Shown here in pieces: positions 32,419 through 40,925 of a stretch of 64,000 nt of DNA (positions are counted from its first letter, which is position 1; each line of letters opens with the position of its first letter). A program made the translations under genes and the position numbers. The stretch lies in NCBI GenBank assembly GCA_049515555.1, contig JBEKTY010000004.1, forward strand, positions 1-64,000. Direction: 5' to 3'. The stretch comes from JBEKTY01 sp049515555 (GTDB taxonomy: Bacteria > Planctomycetota > Planctomycetia > Pirellulales > Thermoguttaceae). The notes under the pieces were generated by a model. That model had not been told where the DNA came from, ran no database searches, and was given only the letters and a program-made list of their open reading frames with translations.

Positions 32419-34776
32419 CTAACCGGCTTCGGCGGCTGCGCGGAGCTTGCGGGCCGTGTGCGAGAACTCCTCGATCGTCATTTCCCGCAGAAAGACCAGG
32501 CCGTGCGTGGCGCGGATCAGCGGGCTTGGGTGCTCGGCGAACCAGTCGCGCCCCAGGCAGGTCTTCAGCATCTGGTACTGCTCGACCTGGATCTTCTGGG
32601 CCAGTTTGCAGAACGGGCCGTCCAGCTCGGGACTGGGGAACGACGCCTCGCGCTGCGAAACGAACGTGTTCAGGAAAGCGCTCTCCATCACCGAGAACAT
32701 ATTGAGCGAGACGGGCACGTAGAGGTTGGCCTCGGCCGGATGGAAGCGGTACCACACGTTGCGGTAGCCCAAAATGCGGAACTCGCGGTCGGGATGGCTG
32801 GCGGCGTAGCGCTGCGTGGCCTCGTTGATCGCCTGGAGGACCTTGTAGTGCGTGTCCGGGCCGCTGGCCTCGGGGTCGAAGGTCACCGAGATCACGCCCG
32901 GTGTGGTCCGCTCCAGGAGTGCCACGATGGGCATTACGTCGCGCTCGACGGTGGGGGCGGGCGAGAAAACGTCGCCCGTGTAAAAACCCAGCCGCAGGTG
33001 CCGGATGTGCGACGACTGCCAGCCGAAGTAGCCCCACAGGCACTCGGCCTCCCACTCGCGGCACATCCCCTTCAGCCGCTGGATCGGCCGCGAGTCCTTC
33101 TTGCCCGCATAGATCGTGTGGAAATACCGCTCCAGGTCCCCGATGCGGTTGTAGACGGCCGGCAGGTCGCCGTCCTGGTAGACCTCGACCAGGTTGCGGA
33201 GCAGGCGGCGGGCGGCGCCCTCGTCGCGCATTTCCTCATCCAGGGCCGCGATGCCGTCCAGATATCGCCAGATGTCGCGGTTGCGGCCCTGCTCGTTGCG
33301 GGGGTCGAAATAGCCTTCCGCCTGCAATCGGGCGAAACGCGGCGTGCCCAGGCGGTGCCGCAGCCGCCGCAGCCGCTCCAGCATGTAATGGTTCGTTACG
33401 GCCGTGAAGCCGCTGGTGAGCGTCGCAAAATAATGCACGTTGCTGGGCTCCCGCACGTTCCGCACGATGTAGGCCAGGCAGCCCAGCATCAGGTCGTCGT
33501 GGTGCGGCTCGGTGTGCAGGAAGCGGGTGTTGCGCAGGCGTTGGCTGCCGGCCTCGATCTTCGCCAACAGCCGCTGGTGGACCATCGTCTTGAGGGCTTC
33601 CAGGCTTTCCGACCGCCGGGCGAGCACCGCGCCGGCCAGGGCGTCGGCCCGCACCGGCTCCTCGGCCAGGTCCAGGATCCGCTGGCGGCGGGCGATGGCC
33701 AGGTCAATTAGCACCATCTCTACCTGCTGGTCGCTTGCGGGATCGGTGCGCAGCGCCAGCCGCCGCTGCCGCTCGCGCAGGCCGCGGGTGGCGCCCATGG
33801 TCAGATAGAAGCGGGCGTTGCGCAGCCCGCGCAGGGCGCTGGCGGGGATCTCCACTCCGGTGGGCCCTTGCACGGCGTCGGCCACGATCGCCGCCTTCGC
33901 CTCGCCCGCGGCCGTGATGATCGCCGTACACTCCGGGTTGAAGGTGATCGTGCCCAGCCCGATGGTGATTACCAGCCGGTGGCGAGCGACCTCCAGGCCG
34001 CCCAGGTCGCCGGCGGCCGCGGCCTGCGTCTCGTAGTTGGTGGCCATCAAGCGGGTGGTCGAGAAGTGGTCCGAGCCGCGAACGTTGAAGCCCACGTGGC
34101 CGTCGGGCCCGATCCCGCCCAGAAAGAACCCGATCCCGCCCGCCCGCCGAATCTGCTCCTCGTAGGCCTGGCACCACTGGTCGATCCGCCGCAGCACCCG
34201 CTGCTGGGTCCGCTCCAGCGCGGTATCGGCATGCCGCGTCCGCAGGCTCAGATCGACCCGCAGCTCCGGCCACACCGATTCCAGCGTCTGGCCCCGCTCC
34301 AGGCCGATCCGGGCGCAATTGATGAGCAGGGCCTTGGCCGGATCGAACCCGAAACCCCGCACATAGAACTTGTTGACATAGGCATGGAAACTGTTCTGCT
34401 GGGCGGGGTTGATCGGATAGAACTCGTCGATCTGCACGAAGCGCAGGCTGGCCATGTCGGGGCGGCGGGCCGGATCGACCCCCGCCCGGGCCAACGTCTG
34501 CTGCGTCTGGGGGTCGTCCCACTTGGCCAGCAGCCGCGTGACCCAGCCGATAAAGTGCTCGGGGGTCTTCCCGGTGGGCAAGGAGACGGTTCCGCCCGGA
34601 TGACCCTCGACCCACTCCAAGAAGCGCATGGCCATCAGCTTCCCCAAGGCGGGAAAATTACCCACCGAAAGCACGGGAATCTTCTCCGTCGGCGGATAGT
34701 AAATCCCGTCCAAAGGCGAGTCGCCAAGGGCGACTTGCTCGACCGGGGTCAGCGGCAGCCATTGCTCGTCGGGCAT
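32419..34776 (-). CDS. Glucosamine-6-phosphate deaminase (NagB-like) fused to a PIG-L deacetylase-like domain
   Basis: 785 aa from the Met at 34776 (MPDEQWLPLTPVEQ); a Met 19 codons upstream is also open. Residues about 35-360 are a NagB/SIS-like fold: GGTVSLPTGKTPEHF, RFVQIDEFYPI, LGGIGPDGHVGFN with the catalytic His, and TIGLGTITFNP. Residues about 440-700 are a LmbE/PIG-L-like domain: FLHTEPHHDDLMLGC carries the HxxHDD-like zinc site. The combination is known from Bacteroidetes and Planctomycetes. The first domain would convert glucosamine 6-phosphate to fructose 6-phosphate and ammonia; the second may deacetylate an amino sugar. It is divergent from the Gfo/Idh/MocA gene. Confidence 0.85.
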   Translation of the reverse strand: MPDEQWLPLTPVEQVALGDSPLDGIYYPPTEKIPVLSVGNFPALGKLMAMRFLEWVEGHPGGTVSLPTGKTPEHFIGWVTRLLAKWDDPQTQQTLARAGVDPARRPDMASLRFVQIDEFYPINPAQQNSFHAYVNKFYVRGFGFDPAKALLINCARIGLERGQTLESVWPELRVDLSLRTRHADTALERTQQRVLRRIDQWCQAYEEQIRRAGGIGFFLGGIGPDGHVGFNVRGSDHFSTTRLMATNYETQAAAAGDLGGLEVARHRLVITIGLGTITFNPECTAIITAAGEAKAAIVADAVQGPTGVEIPASALRGLRNARFYLTMGATRGLRERQRRLALRTDPASDQQVEMVLIDLAIARRQRILDLAEEPVRADALAGAVLARRSESLEALKTMVHQRLLAKIEAGSQRLRNTRFLHTEPHHDDLMLGCLAYIVRNVREPSNVHYFATLTSGFTAVTNHYMLERLRRLRHRLGTPRFARLQAEGYFDPRNEQGRNRDIWRYLDGIAALDEEMRDEGAARRLLRNLVEVYQDGDLPAVYNRIGDLERYFHTIYAGKKDSRPIQRLKGMCREWEAECLWGYFGWQSSHIRHLRLGFYTGDVFSPAPTVERDVMPIVALLERTTPGVISVTFDPEASGPDTHYKVLQAINEATQRYAASHPDREFRILGYRNVWYRFHPAEANLYVPVSLNMFSVMESAFLNTFVSQREASFPSPELDGPFCKLAQKIQVEQYQMLKTCLGRDWFAEHPSPLIRATHGLVFLREMTIEEFSHTARKLRAAAEAG

Positions 34777-34894
34777 CGGTATATCGTAACCGCTTGTGGC
34801 AAGAGGGTACAAGGGCGGCTTGACGCCCGGCATATCGGTACCTACATTAGGGCTCAGCGGTTATAAAACGGTCAACCCCGGGGGAGAGAATCTC
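34777..34894. promoter_or_regulatory. Divergent intergenic region between the NagB/PIG-L and Gfo/Idh/MocA genes
   Basis: 118 bp must hold both start regions. No perfect promoter was seen; a ribosome site GGGGGAGAG precedes the plus-strand gene. Confidence 0.3.
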
Positions 34895-36211
34895 ATGGCG
34901 ACCCAACGAGCGAGCAATCCAGCGGATGCGCGGTCCCGCCGCGACTTTCTGAAGGCCACGGCGGCCGGTGCGGCGGGCTATGCCGGGCTGTCGCTGGCCC
35001 GCAGCGCCCACGCGGCCGGCAGCGAAGTGATCAAGATCGGCATGATCGGTTGCGGCGGCCGCTGTAGCGGCGCGGCCTCCGAAAGCCTCAAGGCCGGACC
35101 ATTCGTTAAACTGGCCGCCCTGTGCGACCTGTTTCCCGATCGGGTGAAGGGTGCTTACGGCCGCTTGAAAAAGGCCTTCCCCGGCCAGGTCCTCGCCGAC
35201 GAGGAGCACTGCTTCGTGGGCTTCGACGGCTACCGGAAAGTGATCGAAAGTGTCGACGTGGTGCTGATCGCCTGCGCGTCGAAGTTCCATCCGATGTACG
35301 CCGAGGCCGGCATCAAGGCCGGCAAGCACGTGTTCGTCGAGAAGCCGCACGGCATCGATCCCGTCGGCGCGCGGCGGATGCAGGCCGCCTGCGATTTGGC
35401 CAAGCAGAAGGGGCTGAGCCTCCTCTCCGGCCTGCAGAGCCGCTTCGACAAGGGCTACCAGGAGTGCGTCAAGCGGATCCACGACGGCCAGATCGGCGAC
35501 GTGGTGGCCATGCAGGCCATGTTCCTCCGCGGCCCGTACCAGACCGTCACGCGCAACCCCGCCTACAGCGAGACCCAATACCAGTTCAGCAACTGGTATC
35601 ACTTCCGCTGGCTTTCGGGCGACGACGTGCCGCAGTCGCTGGTGCACAACATGGACCGCGTGGCCTGGATCATGAAGGAAGAGATGCCCGCGTGGTGCTT
35701 CGGGCTGGGCGGCCGCTCGGCCTCCTACGGCGAAGTCTACGGCGACATGTTCGATCACCACACCGTGGTCTACGAGTACCAAAGCGGGGCCCGGGTCTAC
35801 GCCCTGTGCCGCACGCAGAACGGCTGCTACGGCAATTCCAGCGATATCGTGATGGGCACCAAGGGCAAGTGCTATCTGGGCGGTTGCTCGATCGACGGCG
35901 AGACCAAGTGGCGCTTCGCCGGGCCGCACAACAACCCCTACGACGACGAGCAGAAGGCGCTCATCGAGGCCGTCCGCGGGGACAAACCGATCAACAGCGG
36001 CTACCACATGGCCGCCAGCACGATGTCCACCGTGCTCGGTCAGTTGGCCTGCTATGCGGGCCGGTCGCTGCGCTGGGACGAGGCGGCCAAGTCCGACTTC
36101 CAGTTCGGCCCGCCCCCCGATGCGGCCAGTTTCGACACGCCGCCGCCCAGTGTGCCCGACGCCACCGGCAACTACCCCCTCCCCATGCCCGGTATTACGA
36201 AAGTGATTTGA
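34895..36211 (+). CDS. Tat-exported Gfo/Idh/MocA family oxidoreductase
   Basis: 438 aa. The N-terminus contains SRRDFLKATAAGAAGYAG, a twin-arginine signal with hydrophobic core and AHA cleavage site. The Rossmann domain starts VIKIGMIGCGGRCSGAA and contains HVFVEKPHGIDP, the EKP motif that contacts the sugar or cofactor. The C-terminal alpha/beta domain has HNMDRVAWIMKEEMP and the GTKGKCYL pattern. Planctomycetes encode many such exported enzymes, thought to bring NAD(P) cofactor to the periplasm. The substrate is unknown. The next gene, 4 bp downstream, encodes a sugar isomerase/epimerase. Start 34895 has a good ribosome site. Confidence 0.93.
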   Translation: MATQRASNPADARSRRDFLKATAAGAAGYAGLSLARSAHAAGSEVIKIGMIGCGGRCSGAASESLKAGPFVKLAALCDLFPDRVKGAYGRLKKAFPGQVLADEEHCFVGFDGYRKVIESVDVVLIACASKFHPMYAEAGIKAGKHVFVEKPHGIDPVGARRMQAACDLAKQKGLSLLSGLQSRFDKGYQECVKRIHDGQIGDVVAMQAMFLRGPYQTVTRNPAYSETQYQFSNWYHFRWLSGDDVPQSLVHNMDRVAWIMKEEMPAWCFGLGGRSASYGEVYGDMFDHHTVVYEYQSGARVYALCRTQNGCYGNSSDIVMGTKGKCYLGGCSIDGETKWRFAGPHNNPYDDEQKALIEAVRGDKPINSGYHMAASTMSTVLGQLACYAGRSLRWDEAAKSDFQFGPPPDAASFDTPPPSVPDATGNYPLPMPGITKVI

Positions 36212-36215
36212 AACC

Positions 36216-37070
36216 ATGATCAAAATCGGCATTCACACCGACAATTGGCGCTGCCTCAGCGGCAGTTTCCAGACGGCCTGCCAGGCCATCGTCAAGCAGG
36301 GCCTCAGCGACGTCGAGTTCGCCGTGATCCACGGGCAGAACTTCATCCAGGCCATGGGCTACGACCCCGGCATCTCGCTGCAATCCAATCCCCTGGCCCT
36401 GCGGCGGTACCTGGACGGCCTGGGGCTGGCCGTCTCGCAGATCGACGGCTCCTACCCCATGATGGGCCCCGACGGCTCGACCTTCGGCGTGCAATACGTG
36501 CAGCAATCGATCCGCTTCGCCGCGGACCTCGGCTGCCCGATGGTCGATACGGTCGACGGCGCCTTCCAGATCGAGGGCTTCTCGAAGGAGGAAGTCTTCC
36601 GCATCACCTGCGACAACTATCGCCAGGTGCTGCCCTGGGCCGAGGATTACGACGTGATCGTCAACATCGAGCCGCATGGGCCGTACACCACCGACGGCGA
36701 TTTCATGCAGCGCCTGTTCGACCACTTCCAGTCGGAGCACCTGCGGTTCAACATGGACACCGGCAACGCCTTCATCGCCGGCCTCGATCCGCTGGAGTAT
36801 CTGAAACGCTTCCGCAAGTACCTGACGCACGCCCACATCAAGGACGTCAGCCCGGGCCTGGCCGCCGCGGTGCGGGGCGAGGAGACGGGCATCGCCGTCA
36901 GCGAAGTGCCCGTCGGCGGCGGCGTCAATGCCCAGAACATCCTCCACTGCATCGACTTCCTCAAGCAAACCGCCTTCGACGGCGTGCTGTCGATCGAATG
37001 CTACGGCTCGGACGACAATATCCGGCGGAGCGTCGAGTTCCTGAAGAGCGCGGTAGGGAGTGGGGATTAG
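36216..37070 (+). CDS. Sugar phosphate isomerase/epimerase (xylose isomerase-like TIM barrel)
   Basis: 284 aa. The AP endonuclease 2-like barrel is visible in MIKIGIHTDNWR, VEFAVIHGQNF, VNIEPHGPYTTDGDF with the metal-binding Glu, FNMDTGNAFIAG with Asp, HAHIKDV with His, and LSIECYGSDDN with Glu. These make a divalent-metal site typical of 3-keto-sugar or inosose/hexulose isomerases. The ATG lies 4 bp after the Gfo/Idh/MocA stop, so they are an operon and probably act on consecutive steps of one sugar pathway. The frame ends GSGD with GGGATTAG, resembling one heptad unit. Confidence 0.9.
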   Translation: MIKIGIHTDNWRCLSGSFQTACQAIVKQGLSDVEFAVIHGQNFIQAMGYDPGISLQSNPLALRRYLDGLGLAVSQIDGSYPMMGPDGSTFGVQYVQQSIRFAADLGCPMVDTVDGAFQIEGFSKEEVFRITCDNYRQVLPWAEDYDVIVNIEPHGPYTTDGDFMQRLFDHFQSEHLRFNMDTGNAFIAGLDPLEYLKRFRKYLTHAHIKDVSPGLAAAVRGEETGIAVSEVPVGGGVNAQNILHCIDFLKQTAFDGVLSIECYGSDDNIRRSVEFLKSAVGSGD

Positions 37071-37098
37071 AAACTGTCCCAAGAGAGCAAACCCCCTG

Positions 37099-37165
37099 GT
37101 CCCCTCTCCCTCCGGGAGAGGGCTAGCGTGAGGGCCGACTAATCGGTCCCCTCTCCCTCCGGGAT
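37099..37165. repeat. Family A palindromes, one full and one partial unit
   Basis: CCCCTCTCCCTCCGGGAGAG and, 40 bp on, CCCCTCTCCCTCCGGGATC; between convergent gene ends. Confidence 0.8.
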
Positions 37166-37371
37166 CAGCCCGTTGCGGCGCCGGCTGGCTCGACCTGGAT
37201 CGCGTCGAAGGGGCACTCGTCGAGGCAGGCCATGCAGCCCGTGCACCGGCCGGGCCGCGGCTCGGGATAGGCCCGCTCCCGCGGCATGTTGATGGCCTGC
37301 TCGGGGCAGACGTCGGCGCAGATGCCGCACCCCGTGCACTCCCGCCCGATCAGCGTCCAATTCCAGCCCAT
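37165..37371 (-). CDS. 2[4Fe-4S] ferredoxin
   Basis: 68 aa, a complete bacterial-type ferredoxin. Cluster motifs CTGCGICADVCP (about 12-23) and CTGCMACLDECP (about 43-54) each have four Cys. The N-terminus MGWNWTLIGREC is short, as in small ferredoxins. It starts 3 bp after the stop of the membrane-protein gene, so the two are coupled. Its presence next to a molybdate/MoaD cluster suggests an electron carrier for a molybdenum or tungsten enzyme such as an aldehyde:ferredoxin oxidoreductase, but no such enzyme gene is visible in the window. Confidence 0.9.
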   Translation of the reverse strand: MGWNWTLIGRECTGCGICADVCPEQAINMPRERAYPEPRPGRCTGCMACLDECPFDAIQVEPAGAATG

Positions 37372-37374
37372 GGC

Positions 37375-38019
37375 TTACTTTCCAGATTCGTGCCAGCCCG
37401 CTCTGATCTGTCGCAAGGCCGAGCATCCGCCCCAGGCCAGCACGGCCAGCAGGAGCGGAAAGCACACGTAGAACGTGTATTGCGCCACCTCCAAGCCGCA
37501 GGGATCGGCATTGGATCGCAGATGCGTGCGGAGGTACATCCAGAAGTCATAGCTCATGGGATGCCCCGCCAGGTACTCCTCGCTGGCGGCCTCCATTACG
37601 AACGTGAAGCCGGCCAGATTGACGAGGTTCGCCGCGCCCAGCAGCCACAACGCCCGATAATAGTTCCGCGACCCGGTCTCGTGGCCCCCGTGGAACAAGC
37701 GCAGGCACAACGCCACGGCGAACAGCACCGTCGCCGCCGGGCAGAAGGGCACCGCCATCTTGATGTCCGACATGATGTCGGGATTCAACACCAACAGGCC
37801 GATCAAGACCACGATGGTCAGGAGCATGTCTACGACCAGGACCGTAAACACCCGCCAGATTTCGATGGATACCCGCAGGGTAAGCTGCTTCTCCAGGGCC
37901 CGGTAATAGCCTTGGATGAGTGCCAGCCCGGCCGCCAGGATGCCCAGCAGGATCGAGACGTTCAGCAGGGTCTGGAGGGTCCAGACCTCGAGGGCCTTCA
38001 TGATATCGTGTTCCACCAT
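37375..38019 (-). CDS. Polytopic membrane protein of unknown function, paired with the ferredoxin
   Basis: 214 aa from the ATG at 38019 with a clear AAGGAG ribosome site; an upstream Met at 38070 is less likely. Five or six membrane helices are predicted: SILLGILAAGLALIQGYY, VFTVLVVDMLLTIVVLIGLL, AATVLFAVALCLRLFH, ALWLLGAANLVNLAGFTFVM, and YTFYVCFPLLLAVLAWGG near the C-terminus. His and Cys residues occur at helix ends (LFHGGHET, NADPCGLE) and could bind haem or metal. No family was recognised. Coupling to a ferredoxin suggests a membrane redox role, which is inference only. Confidence 0.75.
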   Translation of the reverse strand: MVEHDIMKALEVWTLQTLLNVSILLGILAAGLALIQGYYRALEKQLTLRVSIEIWRVFTVLVVDMLLTIVVLIGLLVLNPDIMSDIKMAVPFCPAATVLFAVALCLRLFHGGHETGSRNYYRALWLLGAANLVNLAGFTFVMEAASEEYLAGHPMSYDFWMYLRTHLRSNADPCGLEVAQYTFYVCFPLLLAVLAWGGCSALRQIRAGWHESGK

Positions 38020-38110
38020 GGCGATCTCCTTAGCGATTTTCAGCAGAGCGTATCCAGCCGCGGATGTCAAGCCGGCGGCCAGCGGCGGCCAGCGGCGGCC
38101 TGTGCCTTAG

Positions 38111-38221
38111 TACCGACGAATCAGTTACCGTGGTGTTCGCCAACGTACTCATCTCGCTCCGCGAGATGAAAGCCCATCTCGCGGAGCGAGATGAGTACGT
38201 TTATTGATTCTGCGGTCCTTA
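38111..38221. repeat. Family D palindromic element, copy 1, abutting rloB
   Basis: The core is AACGTACTCATCTCGCTCCG with complementary arm to GAGCGAGATGAGTACGTT (38142-38201); flanking arms TACCGACGAATCAG and TTGATTCTGCGGTCCTTA extend the match to copy 2 (40680-40794), which is inverted. The final TTA of the element is the complement of the rloB stop codon. A small GGCGGCCAGC tandem lies next to it at 38073-38099. Confidence 0.88.
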
Positions 38222-38839
38222 CCTACGGATCAGCTCTGTGAGCCTGTAAACGCCCGTCGTTGGATTGCGATGCGGCTCGTGAGCCTCCTCGGCAAGTTGA
38301 TCCATTTTACTTGCTCGGGCCACCGCCTGCGAGTATCCCGCCGAGTACGTTTCGTAGTCAACGTGCTTGTCGTATGCCGGCACGTACTTTTTTAGCTTCT
38401 TCTTCATTGCGGCCGGGTCTTGCATTCCGGGGTTTTCGCTGAAATGCAGGAGCAGCCACAGTTCAATACACGGATTCGAGATGGCCAGGTCGATGCCATT
38501 GTCTCGCGCCATCTTTCTTGCTTCGCCCACGGCGGGATGCTTGTCTATGTCGAAAACGCACCAGACGGAATCATAGACAAGGTTATCGTCCCTTTCCTGA
38601 TCGGCCGCGGCTTGTGCCCGATCCTTATATCGTTTTGCATGTTCCACAAGAGTCTTGGGAACTCCATGCTCGGGAGCCACTTCGATCCTAACCCTGGGGT
38701 TGCGGCAGGCGCGCTACAGCCCGCGAATGTACTCCGGTTCCGTCACTTCTCCTTCGCTGACGACCAGGATGACCGGCTTGGGCTCCAGAAACGCTGGTCG
38801 GCGTCCCCGTCGGCGTTGACGGTTGCGGGCGTTGGCCAT
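38219..38839 (-). pseudogene. RloB-like (AbiLii-type) protein gene interrupted by an amber codon
   Basis: Reading from the ATG at 38839 gives an N-terminus MANARNRQRRRGRRPAFLEP then VILVVSEGEVTEPEYIRGL, followed by TAG at 38716-38714 and then RACRNPRVRIEVAPEHGVPK and the rest of an RloB domain (WCVFDIDKHP, AISNPCIELWLLLHFSENP, RLTELIRR). The two halves share one frame, so a single nonsense codon splits a 206-residue protein. The acidic Toprim-like motifs EGEVTEPEY and FDIDKH are intact. The ATG is 6 bp after the ATPase stop. Downstream translation could restart at a GTG at 38680. It may be a recent loss of function, a sequencing error, or suppression. Confidence 0.85.
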
Positions 38840-38845
38840 GCGGCT

Positions 38846-40114
38846 TTACTCCCCCGTCACCAGGAAATCGCCGAGGAACGGGATGGCGCCGTAGCGGCCC
38901 TGAAGATAGCCCCGTTCCAGATTCTCGGCCTTGCGGGGCTTGTAGTCGGTCAACGGATAAAGCACCGTCGCCCCCGCGGCGTCTTTTTCCGTCAGCCAAA
39001 CTTGATCCCGCCGCAGCGCCGGTTCGCCGAGCGCGGTTCCGAGCAGGTTCGTGTCGTGCGTGGTGAAAATGATTTGGGCATTCTTCGGATTGGCGGCGGG
39101 ATCATTGAACTGGCGGATGATCTGCCGGGCGAGCGCCGGGTGCAGGCTGCGTTCCAACTCATCCACCAGAAGAATGCCGCCTTTTGGGATGACCCGCAGC
39201 ATGGGCAATGCGATATCGAACAGGCTCCGCGTCCCTTGCGACTCTTCTCTGAGGGGCAACCACGCAGTATCAAATTCGCTCTTGTGCTTCAGATAGATAG
39301 AACGCCGAGGAACGTCGTCTGCTTCGCTTTTCCCAAGTCGCAGACCCTCGATCCCGATATCCGCCATCTTCAGCAAATTGCGAAAACGCTCCAAGAGCAG
39401 TTCCGGTGATTTCTCCCTTGGAGACACCGCCTGCTGGTGAGCGTCAGAGGCATCGTCATCAAGCAGTCGGGTAAGTTCGTACTCCGTCCGCCCTCGAAGT
39501 GGTACGAAACGCCGTCCGAGCAAGTTGATGACGCGAATCGCTCGAAACCACGAGTAGATCGGCTGAAGTTGGGGGTGGTTGAGCTGCGCGGCGGCCGATA
39601 GGAAGAGGGCATTCGGCCGAGTGACATCTTCAATGAGCTTGTTCTCGCCCTTTAGGTTCTCGCCGAACTTGTACGTACCGTTGTCCCGCTCAAACCAGAC
39701 TTGTTTCTTCCCGTGCGGCCACGCATGAAGCCACTCTTCCAAGAAGCACTCATCCGATGCCATAAAACCATACTCGAAACGAACATCGCCGAGAAGGAAT
39801 GTCACTTCAAACAACGACGGTTCCAGTTTCTTCGGTCCCCAGGCAAACGGGTCGCGCGGCACACCCTCGTCGGGCGACCAGGACCGATGCGACCATACAA
39901 CCGCCTCCCACATGAACGCCAGGGCGGCCAGGACATTGCTTTTCCCGCTGGCGTTTGCGCCGTAAAGGCCGGCAACGGTCAGCAGACGTTCCGAGTGACC
40001 GGAAACCTGGCGCGGCCGCACGTCGGCTTCGTCGCCGACGCGCCCCGCCTCCATTGTCAGCACCTGCTCGTCCTGCAAGGACCGATGGTTTCCGACCCGG
40101 AATTCGATGAGCAT
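38846..40114 (-). CDS. RloA-like (AbiLi-type) AAA family ATPase
   Basis: 422 aa from the ATG at 40114 (MLIEFRVGNHRSLQDEQVLT). It has an ABC/Rad50-like ATPase fold: Walker A GLYGANASGKSNV near 56-68, a signature-like region, Walker B GGILLVDELERSLHP near 330, and IFTTHDTNLL as the switch His motif. Proteins of this type pair with RloB/AbiLii in anti-phage abortive-infection systems, where the ATPase is the likely sensor and the Toprim-type partner the nuclease effector. Here the partner follows 6 bp downstream but carries an amber codon. Earlier in-frame Met at 40192 lacks homology. Confidence 0.88.
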   Translation of the reverse strand: MLIEFRVGNHRSLQDEQVLTMEAGRVGDEADVRPRQVSGHSERLLTVAGLYGANASGKSNVLAALAFMWEAVVWSHRSWSPDEGVPRDPFAWGPKKLEPSLFEVTFLLGDVRFEYGFMASDECFLEEWLHAWPHGKKQVWFERDNGTYKFGENLKGENKLIEDVTRPNALFLSAAAQLNHPQLQPIYSWFRAIRVINLLGRRFVPLRGRTEYELTRLLDDDASDAHQQAVSPREKSPELLLERFRNLLKMADIGIEGLRLGKSEADDVPRRSIYLKHKSEFDTAWLPLREESQGTRSLFDIALPMLRVIPKGGILLVDELERSLHPALARQIIRQFNDPAANPKNAQIIFTTHDTNLLGTALGEPALRRDQVWLTEKDAAGATVLYPLTDYKPRKAENLERGYLQGRYGAIPFLGDFLVTGE

Positions 40115-40391
40115 GACGGTTCTCTCCGTGTCCCGTCTAATATACCATTTTACTGCCGGTTTGCGCAAGAAGTGCGCGGAAAGAACCCCCAAAATGACAT
40201 TCTCCGGCGGGAAACAGGGGGCCGAACGTGGTTTTCGTCGTGTAGAAGCGGCGTTTGGACCGAATGGGGCCCTTTAGCCCGGATAATTCGCCGCTCGTTC
40301 GTAGTGACCGCATTCATGCGGTCCTTGACCTGTTCACACTCTCCAGACCCGATAAATCGGGTCACTACAAGCCTCGGTGAATAATCCCCCG

Positions 40392-40652
40392 TCAGCCGCC
40401 GGCCACGGGCGCCAGCAGGAGCAGCTCGTCGCCGTCGGCCAGTGGGGCCGGCTGGTGACTGCCGAGCGTGCCCAGGTGTTTGCCGGACACCGCCAGCAGG
40501 CAACTGGCGGGCAGTTGGCGGTCCGGCGGCAGCAGTTGGGCCAGGGCCTGCAGGGCGTCGTCCAGCGAGGCCCGCTCCGGCAGGGTCAATTGTTCGGGAA
40601 TCGCCTGGGCCAGGTCGTATTCCCGGCCGGCTACGACAATGTTCACGTTCAT
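40392..40652 (-). CDS. MoaD/ThiS-like sulfur-carrier protein
   Basis: 86 aa of beta-grasp type: MNVNIVVAGREYDLAQAIPE, then SLDDALQALAQLL and the C-terminus DGDELLLLAPVAGG with a free Gly-Gly, the residue pair adenylated by an E1-like enzyme and thiocarboxylated for sulfur transfer to molybdopterin or related products. A MoeB/ThiF-like gene lies upstream on the same strand, with a family D and a family A element between them. MoaD or the small W-cofactor MoaD are both possible. Confidence 0.85.
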   Translation of the reverse strand: MNVNIVVAGREYDLAQAIPEQLTLPERASLDDALQALAQLLPPDRQLPASCLLAVSGKHLGTLGSHQPAPLADGDELLLLAPVAGG

Positions 40653-40679
40653 GGCTGCTGGGCTCCCGGTTAGGCCGTT

Positions 40680-40794
40680 AGGACCGTAGAGTCAATGAAA
40701 TGTACTCATCTCGCTGGAGCGAGATGGGCTTTCATCTCGCTCCAGCGAGATGGGTACGTTGGCAAACACAGCAATAGTTGATTCGCCGGTCCTT
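40680..40794. repeat. Family D palindromic element, copy 2, inverted relative to copy 1
   Basis: Core TGTACTCATCTCGCTGGAGC with its complement up to CAGCGAGATGGGTACGTT; outer arms TAGGACCGTAGAGTCAAT and TTGATTCGCCGGTCCTT match the reverse complement of copy 1. The two copies bracket moaD and the rlo pair. Confidence 0.88.
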
Positions 40795-40805
40795 GTCGCG
40801 GCCGG

Positions 40806-40925
40806 CCCTCACTCTAGCCCTCTCCCGGAGGGAGAGGGGACCGGGCGCCTCGCCCCTCCTCCCTCACCCCTCCTCCCTCATCCTTCACCCCTCCTCCCTC
40901 ACCCCTCCTCCCTCGCCCCTCGTCC
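40806..40925. repeat. Family A unit and heptads at the MoeB-like 3' end
   Basis: 40806-40845 is a family A palindrome; 40853-40923 holds CCCCTCC/TCCCTCA heptads. The MoeB-like stop codon lies inside the heptads. Confidence 0.85.
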
